From Halobacteriales archaeon QS_4_69_225 (GTDB lineage: Archaea; Halobacteriota; Halobacteria; Halobacteriales; Haloarculaceae): DNA of 64,000 nt. Below, piece after piece: positions 39,423 to 46,405 of this stretch. How positions within the stretch are numbered: the first letter of the stretch is position 1; the number at the start of each line of letters is the position of its first letter. Below the pieces are notes generated by a model, which was given only the letters and a program-made list of their open reading frames with translations, did not search any database and was not told the origin of the DNA. Position numbers and translations under genes: made by a program. Location: positions 103,888 through 167,887 of the forward strand of contig PXRL01000012.1 of NCBI GenBank assembly GCA_003020965.1, written 5' to 3'.

Positions 39423-39632
39423 GGGTAGTGTTCAGATAAGAGAGTCCGGGTCGAGAAAGCCCTCGGCACTCTCGACTCCCGGGACTCGCTGCGCTCCTCG
39501 GTCGCGTTGCTCCCTGTGGTGCTTGCGTCGTCCGGGGTCGCCGAGAGTACCTCGCCCTTTCAGTCCGCCAGGATTCGGTTGGTTCGCCGGCAGAAACGGA
39601 CCGGTTCGCCGGTGGTTATCTGAACACCGCCC
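39423..39632. mobile_element. MITE-like inverted-repeat element 2
   Basis: A 210-bp segment with ends GGGTAGTGTTCAGATAA (39,423-39,439) and the inverted TTATCTGAACACCGCCC (39,616-39,632), two mismatches over 17 bases. It contains no transposase of useful length. It lies 65 bases before the broken thioesterase gene and may have displaced that gene's promoter. The 50 bases between the two elements are A/T-rich (TTTTTATTCTTAATATTATT), unlike anything nearby. Confidence 0.7.
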
Positions 39633-39884
39633 ATCCACCCCTTTCCCCCGCCCGCGGACCGAAGCGGCCTTCGGCCGGCGACCCCTCGTCCCGTTCGTGG
39701 CAACCCTGGCCGAATCACGCACGGAGATGACCGAGATGCTGCTGCCGAACGAGACCAACACCCTCGGGCGGGCGCTCGGCGGCGTCGTGCTCCACTGGAT
39801 GGACATCTGCGCGGCCATCTTAATTCAAGCAGGGAATCCCACCCTTTAGGACGGGAAGGAATGCGACACGGTACTAACTAACCG

Positions 39885-40022
39885 CTACTCGGTGGCCGAG
39901 CCGGAATCCAACTCCCGTTGCGCGTGAAGTAACATCCCTTTCCACGTCAGCCCGTGGCGCTTCTTCGTCTCTTTCAGCGACTCGTACTGTTCTTCGTCTA
40001 TCTCGAAGTTGATGTGTGGCAT
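39885..40022 (-). CDS. 45-residue protein divergent from TnpB
   Basis: A very short gene, MPHINFEIDEEQYESLKETK then KRHGLTWKGMLLHAQRELDS, divergent from tnpB with 54 bases between the starts. The pattern of one strand followed by a charged helix and a second helix (LTWKGMLLHAQREL) looks like a ribbon-helix-helix DNA-binding fold. Similar tiny ORFs accompany haloarchaeal TnpB elements, so it may be an element-encoded regulator of tnpB or its RNA. That role is inferred. Confidence 0.65.
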   Translation of the reverse strand: MPHINFEIDEEQYESLKETKKRHGLTWKGMLLHAQRELDSGSATE

Positions 40023-40076
40023 ATCTTATTATTTCTCTCCGTCACACTTAATTTTGTATACGTTCTATCTACGGGT

Positions 40077-41312
40077 GTGTCCGAGACGGTGACAAAGACG
40101 CTACAGGCCATGCTCGCTACGCCTACCGCAGGCAAAGAGCAACGCCTACAGCGGCTCTTGGACACGTACCGAACCGCACTCCACGACGCCTTCGACAACG
40201 GGGCAGATACAATGTCTGCCGTCAACGACGTTGTGACGCCCTATGACCTGCCGTACCAAGCCAAAGACGCGCTCAAGTCCTACGTCCCGAAACTCCGTTC
40301 GACGTATAACGCTGAGGAGTTAGACGGCGACCACCCGATTCGACTCGTCAACCGGGCCGCGACGTTCGACTACTCCGAGGAGCGCGAACATGGCTTCGTG
40401 TGGCAGGTCCCGCAACCCGGACGCGGGACGAACTTCTGGATTCCCCTTCTGATTAACCCCGAACAAGAATCCCTGTGGTTCGACCTGCTTTCCGAAGACG
40501 CGAAGGCGGGCGAATTGCGGCTACAGCGACACCGCACATCGTGGGAATTGCACGTCACTGTCGAGTACCCGGTCGAAGAACCGACCGACCCGGACAACCC
40601 GACGTACATCGGCTTCGACGTAGGCGAGAGCGCGTTGATTACGGGCTGTGCCCTCAAACGCGACGTACCACGGAAGCCGCTGCTCGTTAGCGGCAGTCAG
40701 GCGCGACACCTCCGCAAAGAGATGTTCACCACGCTCCGGCGGCTACAGTTAAGAGACGCCGCCGAGTGGCGCGTGGACGAACGATTCGGCCACTATCAAA
40801 ACGCTCTGACCGATATTGTCGAGAAGGCGTCCCGTGAGTCCGTTGAATACGCCCAACAGTTCAAGAACCCGGTCATCGTTCTCGAAGACCTATCGTACAT
40901 CCGTGAGCAATTGGACTACGGGAAGTTCATGAACCGGCGGCTTCACGCGTGGGCATTTGCCCGGATACAGGGCCGAATCGAGGACAAAGCGACCGAGGCA
41001 GGGATTCGCGTCGAGTACGTTAATGCGGCGTACACTTCCCAAACCTGCCACGCTTGCGGTCGGCTCGGTCGGCGGAGTCAGCAAGCGGAGTTTGTGTGTT
41101 CGCACGAAGACTGCCACATATCAGAGTTCCAAGCAGATATTAACGCGGCGGCGAACATCGCCGGTCGCGCTAACCCGTGGGGAGAGAGCGTCCGTTGGGA
41201 ACCCGAACGCGATGACTCGCTACAGGATGGGAGCGCCCGTGACAGCGCCACAGTCCACCGTGAGACGAGCGAGAAATCCTCGCAGATGACGCTCGCGGCG
41301 TACTCGGATTGA
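40077..41312 (+). CDS. tnpB: TnpB RNA-guided nuclease of an IS1341-type element
   Basis: A 411-residue protein starting with GTG at 40,077 (MSETVTKTLQAMLATP). An upstream in-frame extension to 39,954 runs through the divergent promoter region and is rejected. The RuvC-like catalytic residues are present: Asp in YIGFDVGESALI, Glu in VIVLEDLSYIREQ and Asp in SEFQADINAAANIAG. The zinc finger reads CHACGRLGRRSQQAEFVC with a further C-x4-C (SHEDC). TnpB cuts DNA guided by an omega RNA transcribed from the element's right end, maintaining the element at its site. The catalytic set looks complete. Confidence 0.9.
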   Translation: MSETVTKTLQAMLATPTAGKEQRLQRLLDTYRTALHDAFDNGADTMSAVNDVVTPYDLPYQAKDALKSYVPKLRSTYNAEELDGDHPIRLVNRAATFDYSEEREHGFVWQVPQPGRGTNFWIPLLINPEQESLWFDLLSEDAKAGELRLQRHRTSWELHVTVEYPVEEPTDPDNPTYIGFDVGESALITGCALKRDVPRKPLLVSGSQARHLRKEMFTTLRRLQLRDAAEWRVDERFGHYQNALTDIVEKASRESVEYAQQFKNPVIVLEDLSYIREQLDYGKFMNRRLHAWAFARIQGRIEDKATEAGIRVEYVNAAYTSQTCHACGRLGRRSQQAEFVCSHEDCHISEFQADINAAANIAGRANPWGESVRWEPERDDSLQDGSARDSATVHRETSEKSSQMTLAAYSD

Positions 41313-41377
41313 AACCTGCCAACCCGGATTCCCCTCGTAGGGGAAGCCCCGCCGTTTAGGACGGGGAGGATGTCACC
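41313..41377 (+). ncRNA. Predicted omega RNA scaffold end of the TnpB element
   Basis: The right end after the tnpB stop folds into two hairpins (41,331-41,343 and 41,347-41,366) followed by GGATGTCACC. In characterised TnpB systems the RNA overlaps the 3' end of tnpB, runs through these right-end hairpins and continues into the flank as a guide. Here the guide would start near GCGAGCATGCGGTTCGCG, that is, thioesterase sequence. This assignment rests on family knowledge and position. Confidence 0.5.
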
Positions 41378-41725
41378 GCGAGCATGCGGTTCGCGGGCAC
41401 CCAGTGCGTCACCGCCTCGATGGACAACGTCGACTTCGTCAGCCCGATCGACCTCGGGGAGGTGGCGGTGATCGAGGCGTACGTCTTCGCGACGGGCCGG
41501 ACGAGCCTCGACGTGAAGGTCGACGTCCACGCCGAGGACCCCCAGGGCGGCGACCGGCGGCCGGCGACGTCGTCGTTCTTCACGTTCGTCGCCCTCGACG
41601 AGTCCGGTCGGCCGACGGCGGTGCCGGACGTCGACTGCCCGACCGACGCCGAGGCCGCCCGCCGGGAGGCCGCCCTCGAGGAGCGCCGCGAACAGCTCCG
41701 GCAGGTGGCCGACCGCCTCGACTGA

Positions 41726-42184
41726 CTACTCGAACTCCGGCAGGTCGTCCGGCGCCTCGTACTCCGTCTCCCAGTCGATGTAGTCGGCCTTCAGCGTCCG
41801 GCTCACCGTGTCGCCCAGCTCCGCCAGCGCCGCGTTGATGCCCGAGACGGCCTCCCACGACTCCAGCCCGGGGTGGACGTCCCGCTCCTTCCAGTCCTCC
41901 GGCAGGCCCGGGGCGTGGTAGCCGACGCGGTCGGCGAAGGCGTCCCAGAAGAAGTCGTAGCGGTCGAACAGCTCCAGGTCGAGCATGATTTCGAAGGTCC
42001 GCTCGTCGACGCCGGCGTCGGCGGCCCACCGCTCGAACGCCTGCTCCCAGGCGCCCTCTGCCAGCAGCGTCTCGATCTCCTCGCGTCTGTAGTCGGTGTC
42101 GCCGACCACCTCCGCGTCCTCGTACTGGTTGGGGTCGGTCTCCTCCAGCCGGGGCGGGTCGGGCGGGTCCACGTCGAGGGCCAT
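41726..42184 (-). CDS. Conserved haloarchaeal hypothetical protein
   Basis: A 152-residue acidic soluble protein, MALDVDPPDPPRLEETDPNQ then YEDAEVVGDTDYRREEIETL. Helical content dominates (LLAEGAWEQAFERWAADAGV; FEIMLDLELFDRYDFFWDAF), and Trp and Phe residues are frequent. No catalytic motif is recognised. The stop codon is directly adjacent to the stop of the convergent thioesterase fragment. Confidence 0.65.
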   Translation of the reverse strand: MALDVDPPDPPRLEETDPNQYEDAEVVGDTDYRREEIETLLAEGAWEQAFERWAADAGVDERTFEIMLDLELFDRYDFFWDAFADRVGYHAPGLPEDWKERDVHPGLESWEAVSGINAALAELGDTVSRTLKADYIDWETEYEAPDDLPEFE

Positions 42185-42229
42185 ACGATCGTTTGGTCGA
42201 GCCGACGAATAACCGTGTCGTCGTCGCGC

Positions 42230-42784
42230 TCAGAACCGCTCGTAGGTCGCCCTGAGCCGGTTGCTCGAGACGACCCGCGGCTCGACGGCGTCGTCGAAGG
42301 CGTCCCGGCCGGCGCCCGCCTCGAGGTCGAGTTCGGCGTCCAGCGCCAGCACGCTGAACCGGTAGTCGCCGTCGCCGGGCGTCTCGTGACACGGCGAGCG
42401 GTAGCCGACGAACCCCTCGTCGTTGGTCCCCTGGACGGCGCCGGCCGGCTCCTCGAGCCGCTCCGTTCGCGGGCGGTCGGTCGGAACCGAAAGCGGGTTC
42501 TCGGGCGGCAGGTTCCACGCCGTCCATATCGTCCCGGGGTCGTACCCCCGGAGCCACTCGCCGAGCAGTGCGAGCGAGGCGGTGCCGTCGGGGACGCCCT
42601 CGACGACCAGCGGCGGCGACGCCCCCTCGCCGTCGCAGGTGAACCGCCGCGGCAGCGTCTCCTCGAAGGCCGGCGACGACAGCGTCAGCTCGTCCGTCGG
42701 CGGCGGCTCGCCGCCGATGGTACAGCCGGCGCTCCCGGCCGCGACCGCCGCGGGAACCGAGGCCAGCAGCGCGCGCCGACGCAT
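42230..42784 (-). CDS. YbhB/YbcL (PEBP-like) lipoprotein
   Basis: A 184-residue exported protein of the phosphatidylethanolamine-binding/Raf-kinase-inhibitor fold. The signal MRRRALLASVPAAVAAGSAG is followed by the lipobox Cys (AGC), with a Tat-like RRR start. The mature part has the family blocks FTCDGEGASPPLVVEGVPDG, WTAWNLPPE and GYRSPCHETPGDGDYRFSVL. Ligand and role in haloarchaea are unknown. It is probably anchored on the outer membrane face. Confidence 0.85.
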   Translation of the reverse strand: MRRRALLASVPAAVAAGSAGCTIGGEPPPTDELTLSSPAFEETLPRRFTCDGEGASPPLVVEGVPDGTASLALLGEWLRGYDPGTIWTAWNLPPENPLSVPTDRPRTERLEEPAGAVQGTNDEGFVGYRSPCHETPGDGDYRFSVLALDAELDLEAGAGRDAFDDAVEPRVVSSNRLRATYERF

Positions 42785-42867
42785 GCCGACGGCTCCGACC
42801 CGCGGGCTAATGACGCGTGCGGTTCGGCGCCGTGTCGTTGATTACGGTGGCTCTCGTCGGACCGGAC

Positions 42868-43062
42868 ATGGGCGCCGAGATCGTGCCTCCCGACCGCCGC
42901 CGGTGTCAGCGCTGCGGCCGCACCGACGTCTGGGACGAGTCGGCCGGCAAGTGGGTCATCGCCGCCGAGAACGGCGAGCGACGGGTCGGCAACAAGCACT
43001 GCATCCACGAGTGGGACATCAACGGCCAGTACAACCCCGTCGGCCGGCCCGACGAGGACTAA
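42868..43062 (+). CDS. HEWD family zinc-binding small protein
   Basis: A 64-residue protein, MGAEIVPPDRRRCQRCGRTD, with a CxxC pair, KHCIHEWDINGQYNP near the end and a likely third Cys ligand. The HEWD motif defines this small haloarchaeal family. The function is unknown. A GATTACGG element about 26 bases upstream and the family N-terminus favour the ATG at 42,868 over an earlier in-frame start at 42,817. Confidence 0.82.
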   Translation: MGAEIVPPDRRRCQRCGRTDVWDESAGKWVIAAENGERRVGNKHCIHEWDINGQYNPVGRPDED

Positions 43063-43383
43063 TCCGGGACCGACCGCCGACGCGACGGCGCCGCCGCCGA
43101 CCGACGACATTTCGGCCGCGCTCGTCGAGAGGGGACCGGCCGCCTGCTTGACTGCTTCGACCGCTTCGACCGCTTCGACCGCCTCAACTGCCGGTCGACA
43201 TGCCTGGGGCGAGGTCGTCGCCGGGTCGGAGGTCACCCTGCCCGCGGAGACAACCGCTGATGGCTACGGGCCGCTCCGCAATTGCGCCGTCGGACTTCAC
43301 CCCCACGAGGCGCCGTGCACCGAGCGGGTCGACGAGAGCGACCTCCTCGGCGCCTTCGGCGAGCGGGTGGCGACGAGCGTCGA
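43063..43383 (+). other. Stretch without a secure gene; 9-bp tandem repeat
   Basis: At about 43,150-43,187 there are four tandem units of ACYGCTTCG (encoding Thr-Ala-Ser in one frame and Val-Glu-Ala on the other strand). A 79-residue frame (43,148-43,387, beginning MTASTASTASTASTAG and ending DLLGAFGERVATSVD) is open but starts inside the repeat. It has no recognisable family and overlaps the convergent gene's end. It may be a real acidic small protein. The support is weak. Confidence 0.35.
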
Positions 43384-44454
43384 CTAAAGCCCGAGCGTCG
43401 GCAGCAGCGACTGCTGGAAGACGTCGACCAGGTCCAGCAGGACGACCAGCGACGTCCCGACGAGGATACCGACGGCCGGCGGGTCGAGGTGGGTGTCGGC
43501 GTGGGCGTACAGCAGCCGCTGTGCGAGCTCGGCGGCCAGGGCGGTCACGGCGCCGAAGACGGCCCCTACGAGGAGGGCGACCGCCGGGCTCGTGGCGGCC
43601 GCGAACGCCGCCGGCGTCGCCGCCCCGCCCGCCAGCCCGACGACCGCGAGCGAGGAGACCAGCGCCGCGTGGTGGGTGACGGGAACCCGCTCGACGCCGG
43701 CGCAGCGAAACAGTAACGTCGCGGCCGCCAGCCCGAAGGCGAGAAACGGGCTGCCGGTCCGGAAGGTGAGGAAGGCACCGACGACGCCGACGACCGCCCC
43801 GAGCAGCGCCGCCCGCGCCGGATCGGACTGGCCGGGAAGCCACGGCTCGACGGCGAACCGGCGCCGGTTATCGCCGCCGTCGGCCCGGGGCGGTCGCCGG
43901 ATTCGCCGCTCGTACGGCGTCATGTCCAGCGGCGTCTCCCCGCGGACCGTCCCGACCAGCGGGAAGCCGAGCACCAGCCGGTGCAACAGCCCGGAGACGA
44001 CGATACCGAAGGAGATGGGGTCGAACGGCAGCCCGAGCCGGACCGACGCCGCCACGAGGCCGACGCCGACGACGCCGAAGGCGCCGCCGACGGCCATCAC
44101 GTCGGCCCGCGGGCCGAGCGCCGCGGTGACGTGTTTGGCCTCGTGGTACTCGAAGTCGGAATCGAGATACCCCTGGCGGGCGGCGAAGGCGGTGGCGGCC
44201 GCGCCGCCGGCGAAGGCGACGTGTGGGCCGAACAGCGGCCCGAGACCGGTGAGGGCGGTCAGCCCGCTCGACCCCAGCGCCGCCGGGTCCCCGCTCGGTC
44301 CTGGGAGGCCGTCGGCGGCGACGTCGACGGCCTCGCCGACGATGACGAGCACGCCCGCCAGCGAGAACGCCTCGAGGGCGCCGACGGCGGCGCCGAAGGC
44401 CCCGCCGGCGAAGGCGACGACGACGAGTTCGAGCGGGTCAACCACCGCGACCAC
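43384..44454 (-). CDS. Haloarchaeal multi-pass membrane protein, function unknown
   Basis: A 356-residue membrane protein starting VVAVVDPLELVVVAFAGGAF (GTG at 44,454; GTG at 44,445 is nearly as good). About nine hydrophobic segments rich in Ala, Gly and Val are present. A hydrophilic loop (TPYERRIRRPPRADGGDNRR) divides two halves, and both halves contain HxxxH-like or Tyr-His positions (FEYHEAKHVTAALG). I believe it belongs to a conserved haloarchaeal uncharacterised family. No enzyme motif is certain. Confidence 0.7.
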   Translation of the reverse strand: MVAVVDPLELVVVAFAGGAFGAAVGALEAFSLAGVLVIVGEAVDVAADGLPGPSGDPAALGSSGLTALTGLGPLFGPHVAFAGGAAATAFAARQGYLDSDFEYHEAKHVTAALGPRADVMAVGGAFGVVGVGLVAASVRLGLPFDPISFGIVVSGLLHRLVLGFPLVGTVRGETPLDMTPYERRIRRPPRADGGDNRRRFAVEPWLPGQSDPARAALLGAVVGVVGAFLTFRTGSPFLAFGLAAATLLFRCAGVERVPVTHHAALVSSLAVVGLAGGAATPAAFAAATSPAVALLVGAVFGAVTALAAELAQRLLYAHADTHLDPPAVGILVGTSLVVLLDLVDVFQQSLLPTLGL

Positions 44455-44759
44455 CCGCGGACGTCGACGGCATGGTGGCCGGTGACCCGTCGAGGTAGAT
44501 AGCGTTGACGGTCGGCGGCACGGCCGGCGGGCGCCGCGGACGTTCGCGACGGCGCTCGACGTCGACGAGCCCGAGGGACCGGTCGAGACGGGACCGGGAC
44601 TGGGACCGGACCCGGGACTCGGACCGGAGCCGGCGTCCGGCGCCGACGCGATGCCGGAGGTGACGGAGACGAAGCCAGAAACGGAGGCGGACGCGGAGCC
44701 CGACCGAGCGGCCGTCCGCACCGGGAGGTTCTTGCTTCGTCGCCGCCACCGTCCCTCGC
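44455..44759. other. Gene-free stretch with GACCGG-type short repeats
   Basis: No supported gene. Around 44,577-44,635 the sequence is an imperfect 6-bp repeat (GGGACC/GGGACT/GGACCG) running over about 55 bases. No TATA-like box with convincing spacing is seen before ybaK. Confidence 0.5.
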
Positions 44760-45230
44760 ATGCATCCGCGCGCCGAGGAGTTCGCACGACGGGCGGCCGA
44801 CGACCACGGCTTCGACGTCGACGTCCACGAGTTCCCCGAGGGGACGAAGACGGCGGCCGACGCGGCGGCGGCCGTCGACTGTAGCGTCGCACAGATCGCC
44901 AGCGGCATCGTGCTGTCAGCCGACGGCGACCTGGTCGTCAGCATCACCAGCGGCGCCAACCGGGTCGACGAGTCGACGCTGGCCGACCTCGTCGGCGCCG
45001 GATCGGCGGCGATGGCCGACGCCGACGACATCAAGACGACGCTCGGATGGGCCATCGGCGGCGTCCCGCCGTTCTGTCACGAAACCGACGTCCCGGTGTT
45101 CATGGACGAGACGCTCACCGACCACGAGGAGGTGTGGGCCGCCGCCGGCACGCCCGAGGCGGTGTTCCCCATCGCCCCCGACCGGCTGCGGGAGCTGTCG
45201 GGGGCGACCGTCGCCGACGTCGCGGAGTGA
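44760..45230 (+). CDS. YbaK/EbsC-type aminoacyl-tRNA deacylase
   Basis: A 156-residue single-domain protein of the YbaK/ProX superfamily, which hydrolyses mischarged tRNA (typically Cys-tRNA-Pro). Family positions are visible: VHEFPEGTKTAADAAAAVDC then QIASGIVLSADGDLVVSITS, the central Lys in DDIKTTLGWAIGGVPPFCHE and DVPVFMDETLTDHEEVWAAA. Length and order fit the stand-alone deacylases. The exact tRNA substrate cannot be read from sequence. Confidence 0.87.
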   Translation: MHPRAEEFARRAADDHGFDVDVHEFPEGTKTAADAAAAVDCSVAQIASGIVLSADGDLVVSITSGANRVDESTLADLVGAGSAAMADADDIKTTLGWAIGGVPPFCHETDVPVFMDETLTDHEEVWAAAGTPEAVFPIAPDRLRELSGATVADVAE

Positions 45231-45297
45231 CCGCGACGGTTCTGCCGGCGGCGGTCCGCCGGCCGGCACGAGCGACGCCGCCGGAACTACGGCTCGC

Positions 45298-45552
45298 GTG
45301 GTCCTCGGCTACGACCCCGCCCGTATCGAGGATGTCTCCCGGTTCTGGCTCGAAGACGAACTGTCGAGGGACCGCTTCGCGGCGTACCTTCGGCCGGCGT
45401 ACGACCTGGTCCCCGAGGGCGAGGGGCTCGAGGAGTTCGTCTCGAAGGCCGTGGCGCCTCCGTCGGCGCGACGCTGCGGGTCGAGCGGCCGGAGGGCGGG
45501 CGGGTCGGTCGTCGGCGCGGAGACGGCCGTCGAGGTTCGCCGGCGGAAGTGA
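45298..45552 (+). CDS. Small protein, possibly carrying two compensating frameshifts
   Basis: An 84-residue frame with GTG start, MVLGYDPARIEDVSRFWLED. The first 50 residues and the last 14 (SVVGAETAVEVRRRK) look like a folded, compositionally normal haloarchaeal protein. The middle (PPSARRCGSSGRRAGG) looks like out-of-frame reading. In the +1 frame the same bases give ASVGATLRVERPEGG, which fits better. Either the gene is damaged by two nearby indels or there are sequence errors. I do not recognise the family. Confidence 0.45.
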   Translation: MVLGYDPARIEDVSRFWLEDELSRDRFAAYLRPAYDLVPEGEGLEEFVSKAVAPPSARRCGSSGRRAGGSVVGAETAVEVRRRK

Positions 45553-45702
45553 GCGGCGGTCGGCGGCCGGCGGCCGGACGTCGACGGCCGGCGGCTGGAC
45601 CCCGTCGCGACTCGGCGCCGTCCCGGACGTACGACCGCCAGCAGTCCGCTGACGGCACTCGCCTGGCACAGAGTTATATCGGTCGATGTCGTACGGCGCG
45701 AT

Positions 45703-45718
45703 GGAGCCTTCGGGCTCC
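45703..45718 (-). terminator. UUCG-tetraloop hairpin after the biotin operon
   Basis: GGAGCC-TTCG-GGCTCC is a perfect 6-bp stem on a TTCG loop, seven bases past the bioD stop. It lacks a T-run, so it may stabilise or end the mRNA rather than act as a classical terminator. Confidence 0.4.
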
Positions 45719-45724
45719 GTAGTG

Positions 45725-46405
45725 TCACAGGGGGAGTTCCTCCCCCATCCGTTTGTGCGGAAGTTCGTCGACGAGCGCCTCGTGTGCGCGACGGTCGCCG
45801 AGGGGCGTCTCCGGCAACGTCCCGACGGGACAGCCGCACATCCGCTCAAGTTCGTCGGGGTTGGTCCGCTCGGCGACGGAGGCGCCGCCGTACCGGTTCA
45901 GCGCGACCCCGAGGACGTCGACGTCGCGCCCTCGCAGCGCCTCGACGGTCAGGGCCGTGTGGTTCAGCGTGCCGAGCCCCGACCGGGCGACGACCAGCGC
46001 CGGCAGCGACAGGTCGGCGACGAGGTCGACGATCTCTCGGCGGGGCTCGTTCGACAGCGGCACCCGAAGCCCGCCGGCGCCCTCGAGGACGCCGACCTCG
46101 GCGGCGTCGAGCGCCGCGCGGCTCTCCTCGAGCAGCGGCTCGTAGGCGAGCGGGTCGTCGGCCCGGCGGGCCGCCACCGCCGGCGCCAGCGGCTCGCCGA
46201 ACGTCCGGAGCCGGCTCGCGGCCGCCTCCGTCGAGCAGACGTCCCGGACGTAGCCGGCGTCGTCATCCTCGGGGAATCCGGTCTGAGCGGGCTTGACCGC
46301 GCGAGCATCGACGCCGTCGCGCCGGAGGCGGGCGACGAGCGCGGCCGTGACGACGGTCTTGCCGACACCGGTGTCCGTGCCGACGACGGCGACGGTCTCA
46401 TTCAC
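45725..46405 (-). CDS. bioD: Dethiobiotin synthase
   Basis: A 226-residue ATP-dependent carboxylase closing the ureido ring of dethiobiotin. The P-loop GTDTGVGKTVVTAALVARL is at the N-terminus, Lys in ARAVKPAQTGFPED binds substrate, and VLEGAGGLRVPLSNE and VVARSGLGTLNHTALTVEAL complete the family blocks. The GTG start at 46,405 overlaps the last base of the bioF stop (TAGTG), so the genes are coupled. It is the last gene of the bioB-bioU-bioF-bioD unit. Confidence 0.92.
   Translation of the reverse strand: MNETVAVVGTDTGVGKTVVTAALVARLRRDGVDARAVKPAQTGFPEDDDAGYVRDVCSTEAAASRLRTFGEPLAPAVAARRADDPLAYEPLLEESRAALDAAEVGVLEGAGGLRVPLSNEPRREIVDLVADLSLPALVVARSGLGTLNHTALTVEALRGRDVDVLGVALNRYGGASVAERTNPDELERMCGCPVGTLPETPLGDRRAHEALVDELPHKRMGEELPL

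Larger units (their letters stand above)
39820..41377 (+). mobile_element. IS1341-type (IS605-family) TnpB-only element
   Basis: Boundaries were deduced by restoring the thioesterase reading frame. About 1,558 bp are inserted between GCCATC and GCGAGC without a target duplication, as in IS200/IS605. It carries tnpB and a tiny divergent ORF but no Y1 transposase, so it would need TnpA in trans. The right end has hairpins CCCCT-CGT-AGGGG (41,331-41,343) and CCCCG...CGGGG (41,347-41,366). A very similar CCTTTAGGACGGGAAGG motif also occurs at the left end (39,844-39,860), perhaps the scar of an earlier element. Confidence 0.85.
39697..41725 (+). pseudogene. Acyl-CoA thioesterase (hotdog fold) gene split by a TnpB element
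   Basis: The 5' part (39,697-39,819, GTG start, MATLAESRTEMTEMLLPNET then LGRALGGVVLHWMDICAAI) and the 3' part (41,378-41,725, ASMRFAGTQCVTASMDNVDF and onward to RLD) join in phase across the insert. Joined, they give a protein of about 155 residues with the hotdog signature HWMDICAAI-ASMRF and the conserved SPIDLGEVAVIEAYVFATGR and SSFFTFVALD. The enzyme would hydrolyse acyl-CoA. The insertion removes any chance of a full product unless the element excises precisely. Each half still looks undamaged, which suggests recent insertion. Confidence 0.88.

Noticed and set aside
39954..40076. N-terminal extension of TnpB upstream of the GTG at 40,077
   Set aside because: It is a hydrophobic stretch (FVYLEVDVWHILLFLSVTLN) that is the antisense of the tiny divergent gene and its promoter.
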